Shown: piece by piece, positions 35,347 to 48,093 of the stretch
Layout: every line of letters starts with the position of its first letter
Numbering within the stretch: position 1 is the stretch's first letter
Origin: Oikopleura dioica
Taxonomy: Eukaryota > Chordata > Appendicularia > Copelata > Oikopleuridae
Assembly (NCBI GenBank): GCA_907165135.1
Contig: OU015567.1
Location: 12,343,001-12,407,000 of the forward strand
Reading direction: 5' to 3'
Length of the DNA: 64,000 nucleotides
Notes under the pieces: model-generated
Database searches by the model: none
Told to the model about the DNA's origin: nothing
Seen by the model: only the letters and a program-made list of their open reading frames with translations
Program-made: the position numbers and the translations under genes

Positions 35347-38136
35347 TCAAAAATTAAACATACGCAAGGGAGAAGCTGGCGAGCCGAAACCAGGAGACCT
35401 AGAAGTCAATTTGTCGTCCATCGAAACCTGAAATAGCTCGAACACTATTGAGCCTTTGAAGAAGTTTCTTACAGTAATTTGGACAGGAACGTATCCATCA
35501 TGAGTTGGAGCATCTTTTTCAAATGCACTTAAAATTCAGATAATTTGATAATCAGAGTTCGTTAGCTTACGAGTCTAGTTGAAAGAGTTCGGATTTTGGG
35601 ACAGTTTTACCGTCTTGCTTATAGCAGTACATGAATTGGTTAAAGTCGCTAGAAAAGTATTAAGTCAATCAGATCGTTTATGTAAGATTTTACCAGCACT
35701 GCCCGTTCAAGTCTTTTACTAAAAAGTCTTTCGTCGTTTGAGGCTTGAGATGTTGTACAATTCCAGCTTGATTAAAAGCGAACTAAAATAATTTTTAAAA
35801 ATTTTTATGTTTGCAATTACAGTACCGTGAGTGCGCCAAGCTCGGAATCAGAGAATCTAAGCATAAAAGTACCCGATAACTGCTGACACAAAATACTTTC
35901 GCAATCTGGCTTTGAGATGAAGCCAACGATCGCCTGTTGCTGCCAGTGCTTATTGCACTTTCGGTCTTTCATTAGTTTTAGTGTGGAGTCGAACCACTGC
36001 CAGAAGGTGAAAGTTCTATTGACGAGGTTTTCCTTGTTGAACATGGCCCATGTGACGATACTTTTGTCGTTGAATGGGTTTCCACGGAAAAGTTTGAACC
36101 CGAGGTACGCGAGGCTCCGGTCCGACAGGTCAAAACTGCAGCAGGTCTCTGCTTTCCATTTCATATTTAGACAGTCTCGGAGTCGATGCCACTCTACAGC
36201 TTCTATTCTCAAGGTTCGAAAACAATTTTAAAAATATTAACTCTTCGTTGATTCCAATTTATTTTCGAACCTTTCCTGGTACAGCAAAAGGAATTCTCTG
36301 TGGCTCCGAGAATGCATTATCCCACAAAATTGACGCTGATGCATTTGTTTCTTGATTTCCGTGAACAATGACAACGATGGGCAGAGAAAGAGCGCGAACA
36401 TAAAACACCAGTTCTTTCGTTCCAACATGGAATTCCGCCAGAAAGAGGATAGTGAACTTCTCTTCCGTAACTGTATCAGAGCCCTTTTTGTCTGGGCGGC
36501 GGATACGTCGGAGAGACATGTTGCGGAAGTTGGCGCTGAGAATTCCGGAAGTGGAATTATACTCCATCGTCGAGACACTGTTGAGAATCTCTCCTGTTGC
36601 ATAGGACTCGTACATTTTTGTGTTCAAAATGCCATTCCCTTCCAAATGATGGGCACTATCTTCAGCAATAAGAATCTCTCTTGCTTGGGCTTCTGATACG
36701 ATGATCGCTCGGACTTGCGGAGGGTTCACGTGGATTGATAGTTTGTTCCCAATCAACAGACGAACTTGAGCACCGAAGCGAGTTTGTGTCTTTAGAACTT
36801 GTGGTGGTTGTCGTTCGATGACGAAGCTTGAAGTTACTAGGGATGAAAGTTGTGCTGTCAGTTGTGCATTGAATCTAGGCAGTTCGGGCTCTTGGGCTGA
36901 CGCGTCCGGACTACTTATTGGCAGTTGGGTCTTTTGTAGCTCGCAGCGTTTAATCTGCTGTCTAAAATCTGTTTTAGCGTAACAAAACAGCAGTGGAATA
37001 ACCTGTTGCTCCATAAAATCTCGGCTAGTTTTTCACAGTACTCTTGAATATTTTTCAACGCCGTGTCATCATTCTGGCCTCCGTTGAAAAGCAAAACTTG
37101 ATTTTGCTTCCAACCCATCAGTTTCTTCTCCAGAACGAGTTGATGTACTTGATTGATTTTTCAATCACTTCTTTGTGCTTTTCCATAATTTGGCTTCGCG
37201 TACGCAGGATATTTTGCGCTCTTGCATTCAACTCCTGGTCGTATTTTTCTTTTTCCTTCATAAACTGACGGCAACGTTCTTGGTGCTCTGGTTCCTGGCT
37301 TAATCGACGGACCTCGTGCTCGTATCTCAACTGCTCTTGATATCTTATCACGAAATACTCCTGTGCTGATTGCGCTTCTCGTAAGCACTCTTCAGTCTTT
37401 TGCGTGCAGTTGTAAAGATCCTGTAGAATCGCACGAATGGTTTCGTCTTCCATTTGTAGAGGTCCTCTCGCCTCGACGCTAGAACTTTCATGGGCACGGG
37501 CGACGACTTGTTTTTCATTCGCTAGCACCTGGTTAAAAATAAAATAAGAATCTTATTTTATCAGGAAAAAAGCAGTTATCGTCGATCATATCGCTCAACT
37601 ATTTGATATGAACTCATACGTATTAAGATACGTTTCTTTTGTTCGCCGATTAGAAAATTATTTAAAGAATCTTAAGCACCAAACTTACCTCTTTTCGTCG
37701 TCGCACAAGCTCCAAAGGTCTTGCCGCGTATTCATTTTGAATAGTATTCATGATCTCAATCAATTTGAAGCGTGTGAGAAAATCTGAAGGTTGAATATTT
37801 GCAATCTGGTGTTGAATTGTTTTCAGCCATTCCTGAAGCATGATTTGGGCATTTTCGGCTTGGTCGGGATGGTCTGGGTTGATCCCTAAACTTTGTTCAA
37901 AGTTCTATCACTACAGATTTACTAACCGTCCCATTGTTGCATCTCGATCAAATCGGCGAAGTAGTGACGGAACTCGATAGGGAAAAATCTTGAATCGTAC
38001 ATGATCTACAGAAGCAATTGTTCATAATATTAGACAGAGGCAAGATTATTACCCTAATTTGATGCATGCTTTCTGTATCGAGCTGACATACTTGCGCCCA
38101 CAAGCTGTGGGGCCCCGGGCCTAGGGGCTGGTTCAT
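35347..38136 (-). CDS. Signal transducer and activator of transcription, STAT5-like
   Basis: A STAT factor: cytokine/JAK signalling leads to tyrosine phosphorylation, SH2-mediated dimerisation and DNA binding. The N-domain has [16 protein letters not shown] and [16 protein letters not shown] coiled-coil follows ([20 protein letters not shown]). The DNA-binding domain is STAT5-like ([53 protein letters not shown]), then the linker ([11 protein letters not shown]) and SH2 with [13 protein letters not shown] (R binds phosphotyrosine). The likely phosphorylation site is THDGYVPVQ. Only about 30 residues follow it, ending LRMFNF at 35347, so the C-terminal transactivation domain is nearly absent. 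Start [16 protein letters not shown] is the first ATG. FUBP lies 183 nt upstream on the same strand. Confidence 0.93.
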
Positions 38137-38318
38137 GATTATCGCCCGTCCAGTATTTTTACGAAGATCAGTCTTTAAAATTTCAGTGTCATAATCAAGG
38201 ATCTAGGGAAACATGTGTCGGGGGAACATGTGATGGTATTCAAGAATGGACAGTTTTATAGTTGTGCTTGTGAACATGAAAAATGGCCCTCTCTCTATCT
38301 GGCGCGAAAGAAAAGAGC

Positions 38319-41300
38319 TCAGCTTTTCCCATAGTATCCCATGCTCTTATAATACTCTGCCCAGGCAGCTGTGTAATCTGGTTGACTGCCCGTCGCCTGG
38401 GCCGCCTGCGCTGTCGATCCATTATTGCTCTGTTGGTGCTTAAGGGACCCAGTTAGGTAGATTCATGCGCGGCTTCAGGCGCTCCCCTGATGATCAGTTG
38501 TCAAGATTTTTTTAATATTTTTTCTGCAAATTATATCCTCAGACTCTCAGCTTTCGTTTGCTGTTATCAGAATTTTCATACGGCTAAGAGTTTTGTCGCT
38601 AGAGCTGGATGAAGTTCATTTACTTCAAAAGCTATCTAGTCCTACAATTTTGATTTTTGCGATTCGAAATTACTATCAGCTGAAAGCTGAGAAAATTCTC
38701 TACAAATCCCACCTAGTGTGCAATTTTCAGGTCACCACTGATTGTAATCAGGAAGCAATTCTCGGAAATACTTAGCGCGGGCTCAGTGGGAATCCCTCGC
38801 AAACAAGCCTTTTGAGCGCTGCGTGACACGCTGCGCGCGCTATATTTGGTTCATTTACATGATTATCAGTTCGTTTACGTTATTAAAGGGGACAAGAAAA
38901 TTGCACATTAGGTGGGATTTGTAGAGAATTTTCTAAGCTTTCAGCTGGTAGTAATTTTGAATCGCAAAAATCAAAATTGTAGGACTAGATAGCTTTTGAA
39001 ATTTATGAACTTCATCCAGCTCTAGCGACAAAACTCTTTGCCGTATGAAAATTCTGATAACAGCAAATGAAAGCTGAGAGTCTGAGAATATAATTAGCAG
39101 AAAAAATATTAAAAAAATCTTGACAACTGATCATCAGGGGAGCGCCTGAAGCCGCGCATGAATCTACCTAACTGGGTCCCTTAAAATAGCCGATAATAGT
39201 CCATTTCGTTCGACTGTATTTTTACCTTTTGAACCTTGAAGTACTCTTCCCAGGCTTTTGTATAGTCGGGCTGACTCGCTGCAGCTGCTGGCTGTGGCGT
39301 TGGCGTGGCAGGAGCCTGATTTTGCGATTGACTATTCATTTGCTGGTAGTACGCAGCCCATGCGGCATGGTAATCGGTCGACTGCTGAGGCTGGGCCACA
39401 GGCGCTGGCTTTTTATAGGTAACGACACTTTACAAATCCTCGGTAAGCTCTTTTTACACTCTCTAACTCCTCTTAGTAATTAGCATGGCGCACTACTCTC
39501 ACGCTAGATTCTCGTCATCTTATCATGACGAATTAGATAGAAGAGCATCATTGTACTTTGTAATGTTGGTTACCCGTGCCTGGACCGGGGCCGGAGCTGG
39601 TGGAGGTGCTTGTTGAGGATATTGTGGAGTACTAGGATGCTGGTACTGTTGGTGTTGGGCGCCATGCTGGACGACTGGCGGCATTCCTGGAGATTGAAAC
39701 TGGGGTGGACCGGCTTGTGGAGGCTGGGGCATGTGAGGAGGCATCTGAAATCAAATTTTATCGCAATTCAAATCGGATTAGTCTTACTCTTTGTGGGGGA
39801 CCACCATATGGAGGTTGTGGGTAACCCGGTCGCTGCATCATGTGATGCGGCGGTGTTGATGGAGGAACTCCGCTCAGATTAGCTCCTGGAGGAGGTGGTC
39901 CTCCAACTTTCTCCTGGATTAGCTTTTGCGCGAGAGCAACTCCCTCTGGCTGGCCCTTGATAGTAAAGTATCGCCAGGCGGGGTCGTTGCTAGGAGGGTT
40001 CGTCTTGTTCTGTGTAATTTGGCAGCCTGATTGGTTCTTGATTGCAATGATGTGCTCGCCTCCCTTGCCGATAACAGCACCGGTCTTCTGAGTTGGAACC
40101 GGGTAGTCAACTGTTTGCTCGGGCTGTAGAGCTGGTGGTGGTCTCGGCATTTGGTAGTTGTTGTGCATGCTCCCATTGTAACCTCCGGGTCTATAAGAAG
40201 AATTGGTTAATAAGCGGAACGTGAGCTGTCAGCTACCCTGTCGGCGCTTGATTCCAGTTCATCGGTGGCGCGCCGTTGTGTGGCGGTGCCATCATGGGAG
40301 GAGCCGCAGATTGGCCGAACTTGGGAATGTTTTGCACGGTATCAACTCCAGTCATCTTCTTACGGCAGATTGACATCACGATTTGCTGCGCGCGGAGAAC
40401 TCCTTCCATAGTTCCAGTGATGTAGCATCCGCGTGTGGCCGCATCCGGTTCTTCTGGTTTGAATTGAATCCTAAGAACAGTTAGGAGAAGAGAAAGAATT
40501 GTTTCGCTTACCTAGTGACAGTTTCCCCTTGAAGCTGTGTAATCGTCTCTCCTTTCTTTCCAATAATAACTCCCACAGCGCCCTGTGGAACTGGGAACTC
40601 GCTTTTGACTTGGCCGCCAGGAGCGAGCTTGGCCGCAGTTTTCTCTTCCTTCGGCAGCAGAGTCGTGAAAATGTCCATTCTAGTTCCATTAATCTGTGTA
40701 CTATTTCCAGTGATCTTGAGTACTTTCGCAACGCCTTCTGGGTCTGATTCTTTTTGAACGAGCTCGAGCGACACCTGGTACTTTTGTCGCAGGTTTTTGA
40801 GGTTTTGGCCACCTTTTCCAATTACAACTAAAGTAAGTCTCTTTGAAGCTGAAAAGAACTATCTATTTTTACCTCCGACTTTGTCAGGAGGCACGAGGAA
40901 CTCTTCAGTGGTTGTCTGCCAGGGCTGCGCTGGATTAGGCATTTGAGGTTGAGGGACAGCCCGTCGAGTATTGGTAAGAGGTTTGGCTCTTGTATCGTTG
41001 GTCTCACGTGGAACCCGTCTACCAGGGTTGTACGATTTTCCGTCTCTAGCATTCTGCTCGTCTTTGAGTTTCCCATTCGCGATCACTTCCTAGAGTTTCA
41101 ATTTATACCGGATTTCTTCATTGATTTTGGGGCGCTGTCAACTTGAGTCTAGTTTTTTTCCTGTACTTGCCTTGAGTGCATTTTTAGCAGCTTGCAATTG
41201 CTCTGCTGTTCCAGTGAGAGTACAGGGACGGTTCTCGGTTCCTGTGGACTGGGCCTGTACTTGTATTCCACACTAAATATACCGGTATAAGACGCGGGTT

Positions 41301-41524
41301 TAATTTTGATCCTAGTTACGTTTGTTTCTGCTTGGATGCGTTGGATGTTCTCTCCGCCGCGGCCGATAACAAGGCCGACTAGCTGATCTGGAATAGGATA
41401 CTCCTCCACAAGCTTCTCTCCTTCATCGCTACAGGGCTCCAGCTTCGCCGTGTTCGCCTTTTTCGCCGTCGGTCCGTTGGCCGCGTTGACGCTTGGCCGT
41501 TTTTGGCCAGTAACGCCGCCGTCG
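38319..41524 (-). CDS. FUBP/KSRP-type protein with four KH domains
   Basis: Far-upstream-element-binding/KSRP proteins bind single-stranded DNA and AU-rich RNA through four KH domains. The start exon is not identified; the first clear exon ends at 41524 and carries GQKRPSV...AKKA, a nuclear-localisation-like stretch. KH cores in order: GLVIGRGGENIQRI, VVIGKGGQNLKNL, GVIIGKKGETITQL and GAVIGKGGEHIIAI. A P/Q-rich region follows, then the family's C-terminal tyrosine repeats STDYHAAWAAYYQQ, PDYTKAWEEYFK and, in the last exon (38319-38429), PDYTAAWAEYYKSMGYYGKS. The last intron (38430-39225, 796 nt) contains a 737-bp inverted-repeat element; without it the intron would be 55 nt. STAT starts 183 nt downstream. 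Confidence 0.9.
38440..39184. mobile_element. TTAA-flanked long-inverted-repeat element (piggyBac-like MITE) in the FUBP last intron
   Basis: TTAA at 38440-38443 and at 39181-39184 flanks 737 bp (38444-39180). The ends are GGGACCCAGTTAGGTAGATT and its complement. The two arms, about 38444-38710 and 38900-39180, are near-identical inverted copies, so the whole can fold into a long hairpin with a loop near 38720-38890 rich in GCGC. No transposase frame. A TTAA duplication is the mark of the piggyBac superfamily. The left end lies only 11-14 bases from the FUBP last-exon acceptor. Confidence 0.88.
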
Positions 41525-44500
41525 CTATTAAAAAATATAGTAAGGATAGTCGATTGTCATTTTCGCTTCACTGTCAATAAATTGCTGATAGTTTTGACTA
41601 TCAGTAATTAATTGAGGGGACGTTTATCTGTCTTATTTGAGAGCAAATAACATTGTACTGCGGGGACACCAAGTTTTCATTGGAAAAACATGTGAGTATT
41701 TTGAAAAGAAAATAGATGTTTTGGGACAACATTGAGTACGACAATGGTGAGTTGTGAAGAATGTGGAGATAAACAATATCCAACCTCAACAGTTCAGCTT
41801 CCAGAGCCTCTTCTTTGATAGACTGCAAAATAAGATGTTACTAAAGATGTTGCTGGTACAGCGATCTTACCATTTCGAAGAGATAGGATTGGTTGAAAGA
41901 GCAGTAGAACTTGTTAAAGAAGTCCTAGAATTTGACGGTAAATCAGCGGTTGATAATCAGGCTGTTTTGGGCTGGAGGAACGCTTTTTTGTTTAGTTCAA
42001 GTTATGAAAATAAATACTCGAAATGCTAAATGAAAAGAAATTGAAACGAATTGAGACGCTAGAATTTCGAATTAAAAAGAGATGATTTTAAATCTTAATT
42101 AGACGTTTACTTTCGTAAGACTGCTGTAAAATGTAATGTAACTTGTTTAGCACTTGTCATTTCTGATCCTTAGTAGACTCTTTAGACAGGTTGAGCGTTT
42201 GAGAATTTCGAATTTGCAAAGAGGGAAAATATACTTATACCGCCAGGAGCCACACTTACTCAGCAATCGAGAGATTCAGTTTTCACAGATTGAAGGTTGA
42301 AACGGTTTTGAGGTTGCAGAGCTAAAATCATAACGTCCAGGAATAGAGACAAATAGAGCTTTGTGGGACACTGTAATACTATGCCTTAGATTTTTCTGAT
42401 CTACTGTCAGATTTACAGAAGATCGTACTGTCTAATTTTCACGGAATGTAGCATTTTCTTTATCGTTAAAGTTTCAAAGAATGTCGATGTTTTAAACATA
42501 AATTAGCTTTTACCCAGGGCCTTATTTTCGTAGGATTGAAAAAACGAGAGGAGCATAGATTTTGCTGGCTTATTGACTTTAATCATAAAGTCAAACTAAA
42601 AGAATTTAATGTCAAGGTTGATAACTGATAGCGTGATAAATGACGCAAACGTTTTGAATATTGCAATCAGGGCTTTTGACTTTGAAAAGCTTTCAATGAA
42701 TCTTACTGTAAGATCATTTTATTGATTGTGGCAACTGGCATAGAATTATTAACTTTTTTGGAATAAAATGTAATATTGCTGATTTTTGACTTTCCAGGAA
42801 TTAATTTGACGAATAACAAATCAGAAAAGATTAAAATCAGAAAGAAAAGGGACAAAAAGCATAACTTTTTTAGACGATAAATCACAATACGCAAGTATTA
42901 TTTGAAGGACAGTTTTTATCCTTGCAGAAATTACTTACATTGGGTCAGGAAGTGTTTGCGCAAAAGTTCACCTTGAACTTTTCGAAAATCCCGAATCAAT
43001 CAATCTAAAATCGACGAATATTTTTCTCATTGAGTATTTTTCGCTATAAATGAAAGAAAGTGAAACGGGTGGGAATTTTCACGGCTGGCCAAATTCAAAC
43101 ATCCAACCAAAACTTGGCAATTTCAATTCCAAAATGGTAAGTTGAAAAAACACTATCTCTGGGGCCAATTTTTTAAGAGTTTTTTTTCAGTTAAAAATTT
43201 CTCTTTATCAAAAATGATCGCTAAAATCAGTTTATTCTCTCCGCGGCGTATCTATTTTCTCCTTTCGGTCGATACTTTTACTTCTCTCTGGTTCGTTTTT
43301 TTTTTATATTTTTCGCTGGCGATGACGTCATCTACTGTCAGCCCACTCAAAAATAAAGGCGAAAAAGAAAGAAACAAAAACGCGAATTCGTCGAGCCTGA
43401 AGCGCGCAATTTGCGTCGCGTTCCAAAAAAACGCTGCGTTTCGACCCTAGTCCACGCCTACAGCTCAGCTGGAGTACCCTAGAGCCGCGCTTGCCCGCTC
43501 TCTTCGCTTTCTTTCTTTCTCTCTTTTCCGAATTATTATTTGAAGAAAAAAAAGATCTATCTTTTAAAATGGGAACATGTCAAAAACAGAAACGAAAAAA
43601 TTCCCTCAATCAGACGAAAGGGGTTATTTTTTAGCCCCTCTGAGATCTGACGGTTGGCAAACCCGAATGCACCGAATTTTCGTGCAATCGAGTTCACAAT
43701 TCGCCAATTTTAAAAAATTATTTGAATTTTTTTTTCTCGATTTTACCAAAAAATCCGTTTCCTTGTTCAAAAATAAAAAGAATTATTGATTAATTTTTTA
43801 ACAAAGATATTTTTAGACAAGAGAATTTGAAAGAAATTGAAACAAAAGAAGAAAGAAAGAAAACTCCGAAAGAAGAAAATTGAGAAAAAATGGCGGCAAG
43901 GAAGATATTATTTATCACAGAATATCGGGTCGCAACTTACCCTTTGGGCGGAGTAGGAGATTCCTGCACCGTCAATCAGGTTCAAATACTGTCAAGCCAA
44001 TTTTAGTCTTAGAGAAATTTCAAATTTGGGCTACGAGAGATTTTACCAAACATGTGTGAAATGTAATGAGTGTTTCAATTTTATTTTCTTTTTTAAATGA
44101 AAACTTTCGTTTTGCTTAAATTTTTTAAGAAAGCAGATCTTTGTTTTGAAGTGAACTGAGATGGTGATTTTATTATCAGAAAGAGACAGCTTTCGAAGCA
44201 ATATTCTTGCTTATCAAGTGTCCCTTTAATTCAGATTCAATCTGAGGAAATATGTTTTTGAGCTAATCACAACAGATCAATGAAGCTCGATAATTAAAAC
44301 ATATGAAACTGCTTCATGTGATTTTATATCAAATCGAATTTCTCATACATCGTTGATTTCGAAAGATTTCGAAACTGTAACTAGGGTAGGAGCCACTGAT
44401 AAGTAGAATGATAATTTTTCATAGAAAGAAATACTAAACTTTTAATTAAATTTATCAAATAATTATATAATATATGTTATAGATATATTTATTCATAATA

Positions 44501-45084
44501 TGGAAAGAAAAAATTGATAGATCGTAGATATGTCATTATGCGTGTGTTTTTTTTCCGAAAAAAAAAAGAAAATTGCTGGAATTTTTTATATTTTTAAGGC
44601 GGCTGAGTGTAATTCCGCCTAGCGCTGCGTGGCACCGTGTAATTTCACCCTTGAGCGCCGTGCATGCGCATTATCGCAAAAGACAGAGGACAACTCAGAA
44701 TTTAAAATAAAATCCCAATTTTCTTTTATTCGTGAATAATTTATAATGTTGAACACAGACATAAAATTTCTTCATTTTTGCCAATAAATGTTTTTTATTT
44801 GTTTATTAAAACTTATCGTTTGCCCTGAAAACGAAGAAGAATCTCTTTTATCTTCACTTTTGTTTTAATTTTATTTATTGATATCTCGATAATCACATTT
44901 CCGTGAATATTGGCCTTCTATTTGAACCCTGGAGACGCGCGAATGAATCTTTCATGCGACCCTCTTCTCGTTCCTTCCTTGTAACGAACTGAAACTCAAG
45001 TTCCTCTAGAACCCCTTGAGAACTGGCACTTCTTGTTTGACCATTTCTATCATCTTTGTTATTGACTTTTTGTGACCCGTCGAG
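41525..45084. other. Long non-coding stretch upstream of FUBP
   Basis: About 3.5 kb with no supported exon. It probably contains the FUBP promoter, 5' exon and first intron. A good minus-strand donor (AAGG/GTAAGT) lies near 43939, and the bases before it could join in phase to the FUBP exon at 41524, but no start codon was found. 43000-43900 is rich in homopolymers and CTTT runs. 44450-44550 is nearly pure A/T. Confidence 0.4.
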
Positions 45085-45849
45085 AAGGAAATGCAAAGAA
45101 GCTCGAGGAAGTCAGGCAAATTATGAAACGGATCATAAAATGCTTCTTTGTATGCACTTACTGTAATTATATTTTTGTGATCCGGAAAATAGGCAAAACG
45201 CGCCCCAAATCTGGTTATTGATCGAGTCAACATTGACCTTCCCGAGTACCAGGTAAAAAATAACACCAAGAGCGTTGTTCAATTTTATCGTCTAGGGATC
45301 AGTGGAAGAAGTAGCGCGAGCGAAATGCATGTCCGCTTGGGAACATTTGAAGAAAGAAGGAAAAACAGATGTACGAGTGATTGTTGAAGATACGGCCTTG
45401 TGTTTCAATGCCTTGGGAGGGCTGCCAGGGGTCTATATCAAGTGGTTTTTGAAGGAACTCAAGCCTGAGGGTCTTCATCGAATGCTGACCGGCTTTGGTA
45501 AGAAGCAGTCTTGAAAAAGGGTTGAAAACGATTTAGACGATAAATCGGCAAAAGCAATGTGTACGTTTGCCGTAATGGGGGACGAAATGCAGGAGCCCGA
45601 ACTCTTCCAGGTAAATTTAAGCCGAGGAAAATAAGCAGCAACCGCCTTATTTAATTTTAGGGAATCTGCCCTGGCGAAATCGTCGTTCCCCGAGGAGAAA
45701 CGAGCTTTGGTTGGGATCCGTGTTTCCAGCCGGATCACGAGTCCGGTCACACCTTCGCCGAAATGGACTCGGCCGTCAAAAACGGAATTTCACATCGTTC
45801 CAAAGCGCTGGAAAAAGTCATTAACTACTTTGTCTCAAACCCAAACTAG
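45085..45849 (+). CDS. ITPA: Inosine triphosphate pyrophosphatase (first exon unresolved)
   Basis: ITPA hydrolyses ITP, dITP and XTP to monophosphates, cleansing nucleotide pools. The first exon seen encodes [13 protein letters not shown], the family's nucleotide-binding [10 protein letters not shown]. Then, after an intron, [35 protein letters not shown] (catalytic ED and substrate loop), [29 protein letters not shown], and [20 protein letters not shown] with ISHRSKAL (base-recognition histidine/arginine). It ends at 45849. The preceding residues (start to the VT before GN) should come from a short upstream exon; ATG 44954 (MRPSSRSFLVT) looks right but no standard splice joins it in phase. 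CNOT6 begins 89 nt after the stop. Confidence 0.9.
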
Positions 45850-45937
45850 CGCAAAACCCCAGCAAAGAAACGAAACGCAACACTGTTTGTTTTTAGACTG
45901 CGTGCAATATATCGTGTCCCTTTCTCTCAAACCTCTA

Positions 45938-48093
45938 ATGCACAAAAATGAATACAGGCCTCCAGATAGAAGCCGAAAACAGAGGTTTCTCACAGAAGAT
46001 GAGATCAAGAAGGGCAAGAAATCGAAATGGACTGAGTTAGAAATAACAGGTAGTTACGCCAAAGAGACGCTATTCCCACAATCCTTCATTTCGCCCCTAA
46101 ATTTTGGCCAAATCTTAGGGGACATTAGGATCATTTGAATGAATATGAGCGTTTTTTCTCTGCTAAAGCTCAAACTAAGGACCTGTGCGTGCCCTAAGCC
46201 CAGCACTATGGAATCTTCATCACCTGACTGCTCTTTATTTGAACGATAACTATCTTCAACGGCTGCCAGCAGAGGTAAATTAACCTTTCCTCCATGGACC
46301 TAGTAGTGTTTAAGGTGTGCCTTCTCACCAATCTTCTTCATCTCGACCTTAGTTCAAATAAGCTCCGCTCGCTTCCTTCGGAACTGGGAAACATGCTCCA
46401 TCTTCGTGAATTGCTGCTAAACCACAATCAGCTCAGGTACCATCTTCAAAGCGAGTTTCTTTCTAACCGCGTTTTAGAGTTCTTCCATACGAGCTCGGTC
46501 GACTGTTCCAGCTTCAGAAGCTCGGGCTAGACAGTAACCCGCTGCAGCCCGAGATCTACGAAATTTGGTGCCAACCTAATGGAACAAGCGAGCTCATTCG
46601 CCATCTGCTGGACAATATGCCGCATCCGATGGAGCAGCCACAGCGCCAATGGATTAGCCTCGAGGAGCCATCTAATCCGTACGTACTCTTTTTGGCTAGC
46701 TAACGTTTGAATGCTTATTAGGACATCTTGTTTATTCTCTGTTATGTGTTACAACGTACTGAGCGACAAGTACTGCACAAGACAAATGTACGGATACAGC
46801 CCGAGTTGGTGCTTGAGATGGGAGCACCGCCAACGCCTGATTTTCGATGAGATTTACACTTATGCTGCCGATGTCCTTTGCCTCCAGGTCTTCATATAAT
46901 TTTCCGAGAACTTGATTTGGTAACTGTTTTTTTTCCAGGAAGTTGAGACATGCGAATTCAACAACACTTTCTTGCCCGAATTGAGAAAGCACGGCTACAT
47001 GGGCGTCTTCTCCCCGAAAAGCCGGGCGAAAACAATGATCGAGTCTGAATCCCAAAATGTCGACGGCTGCGCTATATTCTGGAAAACGGAGAAATTCTTG
47101 GTAGGAGATTAAAGTTATCTTCCTGTACTAATCTTTTTTCCACTTTTCAGCTTTTGGAAACGCATACGTTCGAGTTTAATCAACTGGCGATTAAAAATTC
47201 AGGCGGCGATCAGGACATTCTCAATAGAGTAATGACAAAGGACAATGTCGCCGTCGCAGTTGTTTTAAAAACATTGAAAGGGCGTAAGTAACGAAGATCC
47301 TCGACAAAAGAAGTATTTAATTTTCCATTCAGCGGATTATCCAGAAGAGGAAACGCAAGAAATCGTTGTCTGCAACACTCACATGCACTGGGATCCCGAA
47401 TTCTCAGATGTTAAAATGATCCAGGCGTTTTTGCTGACCACGGAGCTCGACCGGGTTATTCGTCAAATGGGACGAAAGCCGACCGATGTTCCTGTCATCC
47501 TCTGCGGCGATTACAACTCGTTGCCGACGAGTGGCGTTACCGAGTTCATCAAGGATGGCAAGGTCGACCTCACACATCCGGATTTCCAACGATTCAATTA
47601 CAATAAGAAACTGGTCAAAATGAATCCGAAAAATGGAGAGGTTGATTTTTCAGTCGAAAATGTATCTAAAATGTTAATTAAAAGGTGCGTCCACAGAACG
47701 ACGCGTATCTGAGACATCCGTTCCACTTCAAAGCGAGCTACCTAGCCGAGTTGATGCCCTTCACGAATTATACTTACGATTTCAAGGTATTTCATATTGA
47801 ATTCGCTTCTTTCGTTTTCTCTCGTCGAACGGAGCAGTTTATAAACTGGAAATCCGAGAAAGCTTTTGTTTTCCGATTTTCAAAATCGATGTCAGAACTC
47901 ACACTGCTTTCAGGGCATCATCGACTACATTTACCACTCAACGCCGCATCTAAAAACAATTGGAATCCTCGGTGGCCTGGACGAGACGTACAGACGCAGC
48001 GTTGTTGGCTTCCCGAATCCAGTGATCCCCTCGGACCATTTGTGCCTGCTCTCGGAATTCGAGCTGCTTCCCTCCAGTGTCCGTTTAAAGTGA
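45938..48093 (+). CDS. CNOT6: CCR4-NOT deadenylase subunit 6
   Basis: The CCR4-type poly(A) nuclease of the CCR4-NOT complex. The start MHKNEYRPPDRSRKQRFLTE is homologous to the vertebrate start. Leucine-rich repeats follow: HHLTALYLNDNYLQRLPAE, LLHLDLSSNKLRSLPSELGN, LHLRELLLNHNQLR and VLPYELGRLFQLQKLGLDSN. The exonuclease-endonuclease-phosphatase domain has MCYNVLSDKYCTRQMYGY, LCLQEVET (catalytic E), SPKSRAKTM, NRVMTKDNVAVAV, NTHMHWDPEFSDVK, LCGDYNSLPTSGV (catalytic D, N) and the end GIIDYIYHST...PSDHLCLLSEFEL (catalytic D, H). Introns are 40-90 nt. A TTTTTAG acceptor at about 45898 fits trans-splicing from an operon with ITPA. Stop at 48091-48093. Confidence 0.95.

Noticed and set aside
43891-43990. 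Plus-strand exon beginning MAARKILFITEYRV
   Set aside because: A good start context, but no homology and no downstream exon; the reverse strand has a donor that could belong to FUBP.
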